In this document: piece by piece, positions 18,740-35,124 of the stretch
Position numbering within the stretch: position 1 is the stretch's first letter
How the letters are laid out: the number at the start of each line of letters is the position of its first letter
Source of the DNA: Leeuwenhoekiella nanhaiensis
GTDB taxonomy: Bacteria; Bacteroidota; Bacteroidia; Flavobacteriales; Flavobacteriaceae
Direction of reading: 5' to 3'
DNA: 64,000 nucleotides
NCBI RefSeq assembly: GCF_002744755.1
Contig: NZ_KZ319288.1
Coordinates: forward strand, 620,001 to 684,000
Program-made: the position numbers and the translations under genes
Notes under the pieces: model-generated
Databases searched by the model: none
What the model saw: only the letters and a program-made list of their open reading frames with translations
Told to the model about the DNA's origin: nothing

Positions 18740-19101
18740 ATGACTAAGACGTATTCAGAATTTTGCTTAACAAATCACTCGGTATTATTCCCTTTCAATA
18801 AAGGAATAGGTTTGCGCTTTTAGGTAAGTCGTTAGTATTATCCTTGAACTTTGATAATTGGCTCAAAAAATATCCATCACTAAAAAATCTGATTCTTGAA
18901 AATTGAATTTAAGAATACGAATTTTATTATTTCAATTAACTTACGTATACGACAGAAAAGGTTGCACTCAAAAGATTTACACTAAACGATCTTAGGAGTT
19001 CTAAGCCACTTGTGATCGAATGAAAGCTCTCCCAAAGCTTTAATTCACAAGGCATTTACCCAGCATTTCAATTAAAATCAAATCTTAGGATAGTATCCAA
19101 C
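18740..19101. other. Intergenic spacer between convergent operons
   Basis: About 360 AT-rich bases between the susD1 terminator and the terminator of the minus-strand catabolic operon. I see no gene, no operator of the LacI type and no repeat. Confidence 0.6.
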
Positions 19102-19127
19102 AAAAAAGAGGCCCGAAGGCCTCTTTC
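19102..19127 (-). terminator. Rho-independent terminator of the GH43/GH97/CE catabolic operon
   Basis: Read on the minus strand, the stem AAAGAGGCC / GGCCTCTTT with a tight TTCG loop is followed by T residues. It lies 22 bases after the stop of the last operon gene (19150). Confidence 0.9.
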
Positions 19128-19149
19128 ATCTTTCTTTTAAATGTAATAA

Positions 19150-20883
19150 CTATTCTAACGGCTCAATACTATTACCCGAAGTGGCATACAATCCTACTAA
19201 GGCTCCGGTAAAACCACCGGCTACATTGGTAGATAGAATATCTCCGCTTACAGTTCCACCTAAAGTTTTATAATTAGCTCCGTCTGTGGCATAACTGAAT
19301 TTATAATCAGCATTATCCCCTTCTACTTTTAATGAAAGTTTACCATCTAAATCAATTTTTTCACTGGCAATAATCGTTGACTCCCCTTTTTCGGTGCGCT
19401 GCAATACAACATAGTACTCCTTGCCTTTTTTTGTCACCCCGAAAGCATAATTAAATCGTTCATTTTGTAAAGCTGTTATACCTGCAAAATCTTCATCCGA
19501 TTTTGGCGTATAGGTTAAATCAGTTTTAAAACTGAACGTCTTATGCATTTGACGGTGAAACAACGTCGAAGTGGGTTTCAATTCGGTAATTTCTGTTTCA
19601 AAAGGTTCGATTTCCAGACCTTTTTTGGTTTGCTTTATAAAAGCCTCGCGAGGTCCGCGAAGACCAATCCAGCGATAATCCAATTTATCTGCGCTGAAAT
19701 CTTCTTTAAACGTAAAATTCCCGTTAGGAAAATACCCTTCTTTTCCGGTCTTATTCTCCACTCCTTCCGGAAGGTCTAAAGTAGGCTCTATAGGCACTAA
19801 ACCATTTTCAAAAACCGGATAGGTTCCAGACCAGTCAACCGGCAGAATAAAGGTTTCTCTTCCTGTATTTACCTGGCCGGCTGCATTTGGTCTAATGGCC
19901 AGAAAAACACCATACCATTCACCATTAGGTCCTTCAATAATGTCTGCGTGCCCTGCCCAGTCCACGTTGTTTTCACGATCTTTCGGAAAATAACGCTGCG
20001 TCAAAATGGGATTGCTTGGTGCAGGAACGAAAGGACCTTTAGGGTTATCACTCATAAAGATAACCTCACTATGCCAGCCTCCGGTTCCTCCTTCGGCACA
20101 CATTAAGAAGTATTTGCCATCTTTCTTGTAGAGATGTGGTGCTTCAATCCAGATGGGTTTATCAGCTAAATCAACACCTCCGTTTACGATGATTTTATCA
20201 GTCCCTTTGATGATTTGATCTTTTTCAACATCATATTCCCAAATTTTAATTACACGGTGACCCTGATACAATTCTTCTCCTTTATTAGGCGCATCATTGT
20301 GAACTACATAGGCTTTTCCGTCATCATCAAAAAAGATGGAAGGGTCAATCCCGGCAAAATCCAGTTTAATAGGCTCGCTCCAACCCTGCATCGGATCTTT
20401 GGTTTTCACAACAATATTACCGAGACCACCCGCAAAAGCAGTTGTGATCATATAAAAAGTATCGTTGTTTTCATTGTAGGTAATTCCCGGTGCGTAAACG
20501 CCCTGACTGATCCCGGTGTCGTGTACATCCAATTGCGACACCCTATCTAAAACGTGACCGATTTGCTTCCAGTTCACCAAATCCTTCGAGTGGAAAATAG
20601 GCACACCCGGAAACATCGCAAATGACGAAGCTACCAGGTAGTAATCATCTCCTTTGCGGGTGATTGCGGGATCAGGATAGCAACCCTGAAGAATGGGATT
20701 GTAAAATTCATTGGTCTCTAGCGGATTTTCATTGTATACAGCATCATTTCCTTCATATACGACATTAGAGAATACCGGAACTCCCTTTTTAGGTGGGTCT
20801 GGCCTTTCCTTTTTTAAGTCGAAACTCGTAAGACTCAATATGAGCGCCAGTGCCGGCGCAAGTATTAGATTTTGTTTTTTCAT
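19150..20883 (-). CDS. GH43 beta-xylosidase/alpha-L-arabinofuranosidase with C-terminal beta-sandwich
   Basis: An inverting GH43 enzyme of 577 aa. The five-bladed propeller (about 60-370) is followed by a C-terminal concanavalin-like sandwich (about 385-577). The start gives a hydrophobic N-terminus (MKKQNLILAP...) consistent with export. The catalytic set is visible: base Asp71 in NPILQGCYPDP, pKa modulator Asp180 in AGIDPSIFFDDDG, and acid Glu247 in IEAPHLYKK. The NPILQGCYPDP...FPGVPIFHSKDL pattern is that of the xylosidase/arabinofuranosidase group often assigned to subfamily 12. It is the last gene of the long minus-strand operon, 45 bases after the 695-aa GH43, and is followed by a strong terminator. 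Xylosidase and arabinofuranosidase cannot be told apart from sequence alone. Confidence 0.9.
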   Translation of the reverse strand: MKKQNLILAPALALILSLTSFDLKKERPDPPKKGVPVFSNVVYEGNDAVYNENPLETNEFYNPILQGCYPDPAITRKGDDYYLVASSFAMFPGVPIFHSKDLVNWKQIGHVLDRVSQLDVHDTGISQGVYAPGITYNENNDTFYMITTAFAGGLGNIVVKTKDPMQGWSEPIKLDFAGIDPSIFFDDDGKAYVVHNDAPNKGEELYQGHRVIKIWEYDVEKDQIIKGTDKIIVNGGVDLADKPIWIEAPHLYKKDGKYFLMCAEGGTGGWHSEVIFMSDNPKGPFVPAPSNPILTQRYFPKDRENNVDWAGHADIIEGPNGEWYGVFLAIRPNAAGQVNTGRETFILPVDWSGTYPVFENGLVPIEPTLDLPEGVENKTGKEGYFPNGNFTFKEDFSADKLDYRWIGLRGPREAFIKQTKKGLEIEPFETEITELKPTSTLFHRQMHKTFSFKTDLTYTPKSDEDFAGITALQNERFNYAFGVTKKGKEYYVVLQRTEKGESTIIASEKIDLDGKLSLKVEGDNADYKFSYATDGANYKTLGGTVSGDILSTNVAGGFTGALVGLYATSGNSIEPLE

Positions 20884-20928
20884 TATATGAGTATTTAATT
20901 TTTGGTATTTATAAATTATGTGGCTAGA

Positions 20929-23016
20929 CTAGTCAAACCCTACATAATAGGTTTTCACTTTGCCCTTGTAATCAAATTTGACAACAGCTTTTTCTGAAGC
21001 AGATGATGCCTGCGTGATAGCAATTTTAACTTCCGGGTTGTCCGATTTTGCAGATATTACAGGAACTGAGGTAGTCTCTTCTAAGTTAAAACTCGTTTCG
21101 TAAATATCGTAGCCTGTAATGCCGTTATCTTTGGTCGATCTCACCGGAGTTTCGGGTAAGTCAAGTGCATTGTCGTTTGCAGAGATGAATACCTCAGGAA
21201 CAACCGGACGCTCAATCGGCTTGTCTTTAGAACTAAAACCAAGCCCGACAAGCTCCCCGAGCGATTCTGCTTCAGGCCCTACTATCTTGAGGAATAGTGC
21301 GTGTTTTTTATCCAGCTTATCCACAAATTCGGAAACATCAAGTGTAAATTGCGTAATCTCGTTTTCAGTATTCGGCGGAACAGTAATTTCTCCTATTTGC
21401 GTTCCGTTCCAGGTAACGTTATCCCAGGGACCATCTAACCAAACCTGTACCTTGAAGGATTCTGCTGTTTGTGGTTTAAGGAAAAGATTGAACACGGTTT
21501 CATTGCCTTCTTTCGTACCTTCAAAAGCCGTAACACCTTTCTGGTCTTCCGCTAATCCACCAAATCCAAAATATTTATAGCCAATAATATGACCATTCTT
21601 CAAACCGGAAATAGGCATATGGTTGTCCCAAATATCCCAGGCGTCTTGCTGAATGCTTATATCAGAAAGGTAACAGGCATAACCGGCAGAATAGTATTGA
21701 TACGGATCCAGTCCATAAATATGAAATCCTTCGGAAGTAACTTCAGCACCTTTATACTCCAACTCATCTGAAGCTTTTGCCGTCCAGATTTCGTCTGCAG
21801 CATAGGGATCGTACCCGCGCAGGTAAACAGAACCCCCATCTTCTACTGATTCTTCATCCCAGGAAACCGTGATAGGCGCTACCATTGCCTGACGGGCAAA
21901 GCCGAAACCGCGCGGTGGGCGATGGTAAAAAACATACCATTGATTGTTTATCTTCTCAATACTTCCGTGGGTATTGTGACCGGAATAGGTGGTCTGAATA
22001 GCCGTACCATCTTCATTAAGTACCGGCGCACGCGAATCAACAAGGACCCCACCACTTCTCCAAGGGCCTAATGGCGAATCGGCCACTGCATAGCGCAAGG
22101 TGGAGTTTGAACTTCCCACACCATAATCTGGCCCGGAATACCCGCTGAAAACCGTTACATATTTATTTCCTACTTTACGAATGGAAGACGCTTCAAAGAA
22201 ATTAAAGCTGCCCAAATCCTCGCCCTCATAGATTTTTGGAAACACGGTTCCTTCCGGATCCCGAATAACGCCATATCTGCGGCTGGCGGGCAGTAAGCGT
22301 TCAATGACCTCGGTACCCGGCCTTAAGGAATACATGGTATTTTGATCCAGTTGTGCAGCAGAAGACTTCTGAAAACCCCAATACCCATAAGCCCTAAAGC
22401 CAATTTCATAATCCGGGTCAGCCGGGTCGTCAATGTATTCTATATAAATGGCCGGATCAAAGCCCAAAATACTTCCGGGTACGGTTCTTTTTCCGTCTTC
22501 GGTAAGGTTAATGGGTGTAAACGGACCGTCCGGACGGCTTCCTTTAGCCACCATGGCTTCCCGGTTATAACCCCGGCTATGTGGATATAAGTAATAGGTT
22601 TTATTACCCTCTTTATCTTTTACCTCAACCAAATCAGGAGCATACATAACATCCCATTCCCCATCAACCTGGTAGGTAAACACGGGGCCTTCATCGGTCC
22701 ATTCAGATAGGTTTCCAACCGGTGCAGACCAGATCCGGATATCCGGACCACAATAACTGGTGTATCTCACATCATGCGAACCTATGATGTATGCCCGGTA
22801 TTTTCCGGGATTGTCAGGATCTTCAAAAACCCGTGGCTCCCCGTCAGGCAGGTGCTCCCAGAGTGGCAAATACGGATTTCCCATAGTTTGATGCACAGCG
22901 GGTTGATCAATATCTGTTGTTTCCGCTATGTAATTCTGTGATCGCATTCCCGTTGCTGCGAGTAGAAATACAGCAACTTTCAGCAACTTTAAACAGGCAT
23001 ATTTTAATTTCTTCAT
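20929..23016 (-). CDS. GH43-like five-bladed propeller hydrolase with large C-terminal extension
   Basis: A secreted protein of 695 aa; the signal peptide ends near GMRSQN. Residues about 45-400 form a GH43/GH62-type propeller. The candidate base is in GEPRVFED (Asp66), the modulator in GSILGFDPAIY (Asp187) and the acid Glu275 in FNFFEASSI. The repeated SGHNTHGSIEKINNQWYVFYH blade is typical of the clan. Residues about 400-600 hold a sugar-binding-like sandwich with strands such as FNLFLKPQTAESFKVQVW, and about 610-695 a small beta domain. I cannot assign a GH43 subfamily. It follows GH97 after a 140-base gap that has no recognised promoter, so it is probably still in the operon. The target is likely arabinose or xylose linkages. 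Confidence 0.8.
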   Translation of the reverse strand: MKKLKYACLKLLKVAVFLLAATGMRSQNYIAETTDIDQPAVHQTMGNPYLPLWEHLPDGEPRVFEDPDNPGKYRAYIIGSHDVRYTSYCGPDIRIWSAPVGNLSEWTDEGPVFTYQVDGEWDVMYAPDLVEVKDKEGNKTYYLYPHSRGYNREAMVAKGSRPDGPFTPINLTEDGKRTVPGSILGFDPAIYIEYIDDPADPDYEIGFRAYGYWGFQKSSAAQLDQNTMYSLRPGTEVIERLLPASRRYGVIRDPEGTVFPKIYEGEDLGSFNFFEASSIRKVGNKYVTVFSGYSGPDYGVGSSNSTLRYAVADSPLGPWRSGGVLVDSRAPVLNEDGTAIQTTYSGHNTHGSIEKINNQWYVFYHRPPRGFGFARQAMVAPITVSWDEESVEDGGSVYLRGYDPYAADEIWTAKASDELEYKGAEVTSEGFHIYGLDPYQYYSAGYACYLSDISIQQDAWDIWDNHMPISGLKNGHIIGYKYFGFGGLAEDQKGVTAFEGTKEGNETVFNLFLKPQTAESFKVQVWLDGPWDNVTWNGTQIGEITVPPNTENEITQFTLDVSEFVDKLDKKHALFLKIVGPEAESLGELVGLGFSSKDKPIERPVVPEVFISANDNALDLPETPVRSTKDNGITGYDIYETSFNLEETTSVPVISAKSDNPEVKIAITQASSASEKAVVKFDYKGKVKTYYVGFD

Positions 23017-23156
23017 AATTGAGACTGATGACAGTTTATTGTTATTTTGATCATTTATTAAAAAATATTAATCGCTATAAACCTGTCGTTTAACAGGGCT
23101 ATACGATAAGATTTGGTCCTAAAACTCGGCTTTCATTTTAAAGTTTTGGTGAACTG

Positions 23157-25103
23157 TTAATCTACTTTTTCGAGATAGGCTGAAAATCCGCCACGGCGCA
23201 ACATTCTAATATCTATCTCTGTGGAAGCATCAACGACCCGATGCTCGGTTTTCAACTTTTTATCGTGTTCTCCATCGCTAATTAAGGTTAATTGATAGGA
23301 CGCGTTTTGGGGAATAAATGAAAACGAGAGCTTGTATTTTTTTTCCCGGTCTTCGGCATTGATTCCTCCTATGTACCAATTATTTTGAGCTCTTCGGGCC
23401 AAAACCACATCCTTACCGGGATAGCCGGAAAGCAATTGAACCGCATCCCAACTTGCCGGAAGGTTTCTGAGTAAGACTTTAGCCGCATCGGGCAATTCCA
23501 GATAGCCATCGGGGCGGTCTGCCATATGCTGTAAAGCCGATTCAAAAACAATGCCCAAAGCCAACTCGTGACCGTAAGAAGTGAGATGAGGGTGCTGGGA
23601 ATTGGTGAACGTAACCGGTGTATAATCCATCGAACCCACCACATTGCGGGTAAACGGAAGAATGGTGTTGTGAACCGGAGCTTCAAAAGTAAAATCGGGT
23701 ACGTTGTTGTACCACTCTGCTCCGCGTACCGCTTCATAGGTCATCAGATTAGGATAGGTACGCGCCCAACCACGGGGCACCAGACTTCCGTGAAAATAAA
23801 CCAGCATCTCAAAGGCAGCAGCATCTTCCAAAATATCCAAATAATAATTGATCATATCCTGCTTTTCGCTTTCGAAAAAATCAACCTTCACCCCTGCAAC
23901 TCCCAACTTTTTCAGTTTGGAAAACTCGGCCACCCGATTTTTGTGCGTAAGCATACGATCTTTAGGCGTGGCACCCACCCAGGTATGATCACCTCCCGAA
24001 TTGTACCACATTAAAGGGGTCACCCCTTTACTATGAATATATTTGAGCGCATCTTCCAGATTACCGCCATTGCCCATCGCATCCCATTCCCAATCGAGAA
24101 GGGTATAGCGCCAACCCATAGTTGCCGCCAGATCTCCAAAACGCGTTACTACCTGATAATCTTTAGTGCCGTGATTACTTGACCAATAATTCCATGAGAC
24201 CAGACCTGGTTTGATCCATTCTGTGTTTTTCAGAACGTTGGGTTTTGAGACATCTTCAACCAGAGTTGAAGCAACGATATCTTCAAGTGCTCCTATAATA
24301 ATTACCCGCCAGGGAGATTGCCAGGGTCCGGTTATCTTTGGAAGCCGTTCTCCCTGCCCCCTGCCATTCCAGTCGTCCGGAAAGCTTAGGGCATACTTAC
24401 GGGCATCTGCAGTGTTGTTCAATTTGGTGCCCGCATAATTACGCATCAGGTTGGCTTCGTGAATTAAAAACCATGCTGTCGTATCCGGCGTGTGAAATAA
24501 AGCAGGATACGCCCAATCGTTTTGTGCTTCTGCATAATTTGATTTTCGGTAATAGCCTTCGTTGGCCGGATTGAACTTTTGCAGCCAGCGCACCGTGCTA
24601 TCGGGAATGGTATAGGCAGTCTTTTCTTCAGTTACAACTTGCCTATCTGACTTTTCAGGAAACGCATAGCTAAAAGCCAATCCATCATTATAAGCTCTTA
24701 AGATAAGGTCGAACTTAATTCCCTGTAAATTTTTAAAGTGTACGTGTACTTCGTTCGCTTCATTTTCACGCTTGTGTGACTTTCCAAGGACCATCGTATA
24801 ATTTTCCTGAATCAACTTCGGTTTTTCGGCCTTAATAAAACAAAGACCCGATGCGAAATCCTGATCCTCAAGTACCAATCCCAATTCTATTTGCGGGATG
24901 ATCTCTACCTGTTCAATTTCAGTATTGTAAAAAACCTTTAAAAACCACTCGCCTTTAGCGTCTTCTTGGGTATTGAATAGCGACACCTTTATTTTATCAT
25001 TAGGTGAGGTCAATTCAACACGCTGAGCATAGCCGGAATGACCAAGAATGCACAAGATTATAGCCAGAAGAACCTGTCTTATTGAAAGTCTTTTAAATAC
25101 CAT
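23157..25103 (-). CDS. GH97 alpha-glycosidase (retaining type), copy 1
   Basis: A family GH97 enzyme of 648 aa with a signal peptide ending near SGYAQR. The N-terminal beta-supersandwich (about 25-290), TIM barrel (about 295-560) and C-terminal sandwich are all present. The barrel shows GVAGVKVDFFESEKQD with Asp408, the position of the nucleophile in retaining GH97 alpha-galactosidases, and YEAVRGAEW with Glu457 as the probable acid/base. Inverting GH97 alpha-glucosidases of the SusB type lack that Asp, so a retaining alpha-galactosidase-like activity is favoured. It starts 12 bases after the triple esterase. A second GH97 (38949-40883) is the first gene of the same operon; both keep the retaining residues but are clearly diverged. 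Removal of galactose (or glucose) side groups from complex xylan is the inferred role. Confidence 0.9.
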   Translation of the reverse strand: MVFKRLSIRQVLLAIILCILGHSGYAQRVELTSPNDKIKVSLFNTQEDAKGEWFLKVFYNTEIEQVEIIPQIELGLVLEDQDFASGLCFIKAEKPKLIQENYTMVLGKSHKRENEANEVHVHFKNLQGIKFDLILRAYNDGLAFSYAFPEKSDRQVVTEEKTAYTIPDSTVRWLQKFNPANEGYYRKSNYAEAQNDWAYPALFHTPDTTAWFLIHEANLMRNYAGTKLNNTADARKYALSFPDDWNGRGQGERLPKITGPWQSPWRVIIIGALEDIVASTLVEDVSKPNVLKNTEWIKPGLVSWNYWSSNHGTKDYQVVTRFGDLAATMGWRYTLLDWEWDAMGNGGNLEDALKYIHSKGVTPLMWYNSGGDHTWVGATPKDRMLTHKNRVAEFSKLKKLGVAGVKVDFFESEKQDMINYYLDILEDAAAFEMLVYFHGSLVPRGWARTYPNLMTYEAVRGAEWYNNVPDFTFEAPVHNTILPFTRNVVGSMDYTPVTFTNSQHPHLTSYGHELALGIVFESALQHMADRPDGYLELPDAAKVLLRNLPASWDAVQLLSGYPGKDVVLARRAQNNWYIGGINAEDREKKYKLSFSFIPQNASYQLTLISDGEHDKKLKTEHRVVDASTEIDIRMLRRGGFSAYLEKVD

Positions 25104-25115
25104 AATATTCCGTGT

Positions 25116-27812
<2,697 letters not shown>

Positions 27813-28949
27813 TTAGTCTTTAAATAATTTTTGAGCAAATTGATGCAAACAGCGTCTCCAGGTGTGCCACTCGTGTGCGGTTTCCGGTGATTCGTAAAAC
27901 GTGTACGTTATTTCCTGAGCCTTGAGCATATCAACAAAGGCATTTATCGTCTTCGGAAAACGTTCCGGTTCTTTGGTGCCCAGTCCCAGCCATAACAGGT
28001 TAAGCTGCTCATCAACCTGTGCACCATCACTAAAGGCACCATTTAAGAAAGTATCTACATCAATGGCGCCTTCAATACCGAAGTTTGCCGTACCGCTAAA
28101 CCCACCGTAATACGAGAAGGTATCCAGGTTGTTCATAATGATACGCATCGTTTGATTAGCTCCCATGGAAAGTCCGGCGATGGCACGATGCTCGCGGTCT
28201 GCAAGGGTTCTAAACTCCGCATCAGTCATCGGGATGATTTCTTTAAGCATTACCTCCTCAAAAACCGATTCGGGTCTGCCTTCTTTGGGTGCGTCAGGCT
28301 TATACGCGTAGCCGTTATCCATCACGATAATCATCGGCTCGGCCTCTCCATCAGCGATCAGGTTGTCTAAAATAAGATTGGCGTGACCCTGTGAAGACCA
28401 TCCGGTTTCATCTTCGTAGCTTCCGTGCTGCAAATAGAGCACAGGATAACGTTTATCTGAAGTGGTATAACCCGGAGGGAGATAGATAAAATTGCGTCTC
28501 CACTGCTGGGTAATTTCAGAGAAATACAGGTTTTCCACAACGTTTCCGTGAGGGACTTTTCGCATGGCGAAAATAGCATCGTCCGGAGCCGGAATCTCGA
28601 TACCACTACCCCAACGACCTGCTCCGTAATAGTATTTGGTACCGGGATCAGGTACCGAAGCACCATCTATATTGAGCTGGTAATAATGGAAGCCCACATC
28701 CTGAGGCGCCGACTCGCCCGTCCAGACGCCTTCTGCGTCTTTGGTCATTTCATATTTGACACCGCCAATATCAAGTTTAACCGAAGTAGCTTCGGGAGCT
28801 GAAATTTGCGCGCGCACCTGGCCTTCGGCATTCACCTGCGGAAAGGCTTTCCCGGCCTGATTTACCGACGAGGGTTTGTATTCCTGAGCCTGAACTAAAC
28901 TGAGACCGGCAAGCCAAAAAAGACAGGTAATGTGTTGTAGTGTTTTCAT
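27813..28949 (-). CDS. CE1-family esterase with N-terminal Ig-like (CBM48-type) domain, copy 1
   Basis: An exported esterase of 378 aa with a signal peptide ending near LVQAQE. Residues about 35-120 are an E-set/CBM48-like module (DVGFHYYQLNIDG, YYYGAGRWGSGIEIP). Residues about 135-378 are the CE1 alpha/beta hydrolase, with Ser261 in AGLSMGAN and His359 in ETAHEWHTWRR. At the acid position the protein reads GLGTKEPER, so a Glu (Glu327 or Glu329) probably replaces the usual Asp. The TAHEW.TWRR ending is typical of Bacteroidota feruloyl-esterase-like CE1 proteins. It starts 3 bases after the preceding CE1 gene and 18 bases before the triple esterase, in one operon. The likely substrate is ferulate or acetate esterified to arabinoxylan. 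Confidence 0.88.
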   Translation of the reverse strand: MKTLQHITCLFWLAGLSLVQAQEYKPSSVNQAGKAFPQVNAEGQVRAQISAPEATSVKLDIGGVKYEMTKDAEGVWTGESAPQDVGFHYYQLNIDGASVPDPGTKYYYGAGRWGSGIEIPAPDDAIFAMRKVPHGNVVENLYFSEITQQWRRNFIYLPPGYTTSDKRYPVLYLQHGSYEDETGWSSQGHANLILDNLIADGEAEPMIIVMDNGYAYKPDAPKEGRPESVFEEVMLKEIIPMTDAEFRTLADREHRAIAGLSMGANQTMRIIMNNLDTFSYYGGFSGTANFGIEGAIDVDTFLNGAFSDGAQVDEQLNLLWLGLGTKEPERFPKTINAFVDMLKAQEITYTFYESPETAHEWHTWRRCLHQFAQKLFKD

Positions 28950-28952
28950 ACG

Positions 28953-32662
<3,710 letters not shown>

Positions 32663-32705
32663 TTTAAAACTTTTGCATTTCGTTATAAATAAGCCAAAGC
32701 CTGAA

Positions 32706-35120
32706 TTAATTTTCAGGTTCTAAAAGCCGTATACTGTAAACCGCTCCGGCAGTATTGTAGGGCAATGCCTGAAACTTTACCCGAATCTGCTCTTTGCCTT
32801 CAATCAAAGCATTGGGAATATCGTATTCCACATCTTTAAACAGGGATTGCTCCCAGCGTTTGGTATTGTCTTCGGTCACCAGTTTCTGATCATCAATATG
32901 AATATCAAACTTGCGACCACCCCATTCTGCTCCCCAATAACGCACCATCAAAGTCAACTCTTTTTTAGACTTAGTGGCCAACTCATAACTGAAATAGCCT
33001 TCTGCAGGGGCTTCTCTAAAGAAATCTTCGTTTGCGTTACCGCTTCTGGATTTTTCTTCCTGCATGTTGTGATCGGTTTCCGGCTGTTGCTCGCCGGTTG
33101 CCACATAGTCGAGCGTACGGTTTTCGATTTCCAGTTTTTGCTTCTCGATTGCGGCTAATGAATCGGTATAACTGGTGTAGCCTTCAGGCGTAAGCGAAAG
33201 CCAGTACGTCATATACCGCGCATCGTGAATATTCGCAAAAGGCTCTAGCTCAAGAGTCTTGTCGCTATTTAAAACTCTGGTATCTAATGTAAAATGCAAA
33301 GGTTTGTTTGCAACCGGCTTTAATTGATTCGCCAGGACCGAAAGATCTTCAGTTATAAGGATAGGCGCCTGATCAACAGGAAGAAATTTCCCTGATGGGT
33401 ATTGTCCCCAGCGGCCGTCTCCTGCTATCAAACCGCCTAAATCCTCAGTACCTGTTTTAGCACTTAACAAAATGGGGCCGTGCATAAAAGCCTGATATTC
33501 GGGCACATTCGGCATCGCTACAACAGTATTTTCCATAGGAAATTGTACTAAAACAACATCGCCTTCCTTCCAATCACGGCTAATGGAAACATAAGAGCCT
33601 TTTTCTGCAGTAACCTCAACCGGTTTTCCATTTACAGTAATGCTAAAACTATTCGCTTTTGCCCAGGACGGATAACGCAATTTCAAGTCAAATGAAGCCT
33701 GTCCTTTTGTAATTTCAAGTTTTGTTTGCTCTTCTTCCGGAAAGCCTGTGGTTTGTCTTAAAGTAATCCCTTTTTCGCTCCAGTTTACTTCTGAAGCAAT
33801 AAATAGGTTTACGTACAAGGCGTTATCGCTGTGGGTATAGATAAACTGATTGTATTTTCCGTGGTTTTCCATCCCGGTACCTACGCAACACCACATAGCC
33901 TCATTGGGCGCCGAATATACGCGGTAATGTCTGGGACGGGTAGACGTAAAATACACGTAGCCACCATGTTCCGGATGCTGTGATGAGCGGATGTGATTGA
34001 AGAGCGTTCGCTCGTAATACTCCGCATATTTTGCCTGAGGATCCATACGAAATAAATCTTCGGTTAGCTTGAGCATATTATAGGAGTTGCAGGTTTCCGG
34101 CCCGTCAATCACGTTAACATAATCAATGCTCGAAGCTTTACTGGGAAAATGCTCCCTGCGGCTGTTACCGCCGAAAGCCAAAGTTCTGTTTTCTACTACT
34201 GTTTGCCAGAAAAACTCACTCGCATCTTCATATTCTTCAGCCTCTGCTAACTCGGCTATACGCGCAAAACCTACAAACTTGGGGATCTGGGTATTGGCGT
34301 GCATATTATCTAAAATGTCTTCCCTTTCCGCAAGCGGATTGAGTAATCTTTTATGCGAAAAGCGTTTTGCGGCTTCCAGATATTTAGGATCCTTGCTAAT
34401 CTCAAAAGCATCCGCATAAACCTCATTCATTCCGCCGTGTTCTTCATCAAGCATTTTTTCCATTTGGGCTGCATCAAGGTCAGCGGTGATCGCTATTCCC
34501 CAATCGCAATAGTTGAGAAAAAGCTTTTTGGCAAGGTCATCATCGGCATACAACCAGGCATCGCGTAAACCAGCATACATTTTATGCAGATTGTACCAGG
34601 GTGCCCACGTCTGCTTATAGGCTGAAAGATCTCCTTTTTTGAGGTTTGTCCATACTTTTTCACTACCGGGCATTCCTCCTAAATAACCCACACCCCAGTT
34701 AGGATTATTAACTGCATTCGCCTGTTGAATGGTATCCAGCTCGGCAATCATATAATCCATTCTGCTTTTACATTCTGAGTTACCGGTCGCAGCATAATTC
34801 ATCGCCATAGCTGAGAGGTAATGTCCGCCCACATGACCATCAAGACCGGCCCAGTTTGCATACGGATCCGATTTAGGTTCTAATCCTGCCTGAATTCTAA
34901 ACGGTGCCAACAATCTATCCACATCATACTGTAATAAGACCTCAATATTGAGATCACGTCCATCCTTCATAGGGCCTTCCAATAGCGCTACCTCATCCAG
35001 ATCAAATTGATTGGAGTACAATTTACTTTGTGCCAAAGCCTCTAAACCTGAGCCAGGCAACATCAGGCAGCATACCATACTGAAAAAAAGTAGTCCTCTG
35101 GTTAACTTTAAAGTGCTCAT
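32706..35120 (-). CDS. GH146/GH127-type beta-L-arabinofuranosidase (DUF1680)
   Basis: An exported enzyme of 804 aa with a signal peptide ending near EALAQS. The (alpha/alpha)6 barrel of the DUF1680 fold spans about 30-440. The zinc-thiolate catalytic set is present: Glu342 and Cys344 in GPETCNSYNM, and Cys411-Cys412 in MWCCVGTG. This corresponds to the Glu-Cys...Cys-Cys arrangement known from Bifidobacterium HypBA1, in which a cysteine is the nucleophile. The length and C-terminal domains resemble GH146 more than GH127. Released L-arabinofuranose would come from beta-linked arabinose, known mainly from pectic arabinan and extensin-like glycans; its presence in a xylan operon suggests a broader or mixed substrate. 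It is separated from GH95 by 4 bases. Confidence 0.87.
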   Translation of the reverse strand: MSTLKLTRGLLFFSMVCCLMLPGSGLEALAQSKLYSNQFDLDEVALLEGPMKDGRDLNIEVLLQYDVDRLLAPFRIQAGLEPKSDPYANWAGLDGHVGGHYLSAMAMNYAATGNSECKSRMDYMIAELDTIQQANAVNNPNWGVGYLGGMPGSEKVWTNLKKGDLSAYKQTWAPWYNLHKMYAGLRDAWLYADDDLAKKLFLNYCDWGIAITADLDAAQMEKMLDEEHGGMNEVYADAFEISKDPKYLEAAKRFSHKRLLNPLAEREDILDNMHANTQIPKFVGFARIAELAEAEEYEDASEFFWQTVVENRTLAFGGNSRREHFPSKASSIDYVNVIDGPETCNSYNMLKLTEDLFRMDPQAKYAEYYERTLFNHIRSSQHPEHGGYVYFTSTRPRHYRVYSAPNEAMWCCVGTGMENHGKYNQFIYTHSDNALYVNLFIASEVNWSEKGITLRQTTGFPEEEQTKLEITKGQASFDLKLRYPSWAKANSFSITVNGKPVEVTAEKGSYVSISRDWKEGDVVLVQFPMENTVVAMPNVPEYQAFMHGPILLSAKTGTEDLGGLIAGDGRWGQYPSGKFLPVDQAPILITEDLSVLANQLKPVANKPLHFTLDTRVLNSDKTLELEPFANIHDARYMTYWLSLTPEGYTSYTDSLAAIEKQKLEIENRTLDYVATGEQQPETDHNMQEEKSRSGNANEDFFREAPAEGYFSYELATKSKKELTLMVRYWGAEWGGRKFDIHIDDQKLVTEDNTKRWEQSLFKDVEYDIPNALIEGKEQIRVKFQALPYNTAGAVYSIRLLEPEN

Positions 35121-35124
35121 CTCT

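Noticed and set aside
23085-23105. Small hairpin (CCTGT / ACAGG) in the 140-base gap inside the catabolic operon
   Set aside because: Only five base pairs and no T-tract; too weak to call a terminator, and no promoter follows it.
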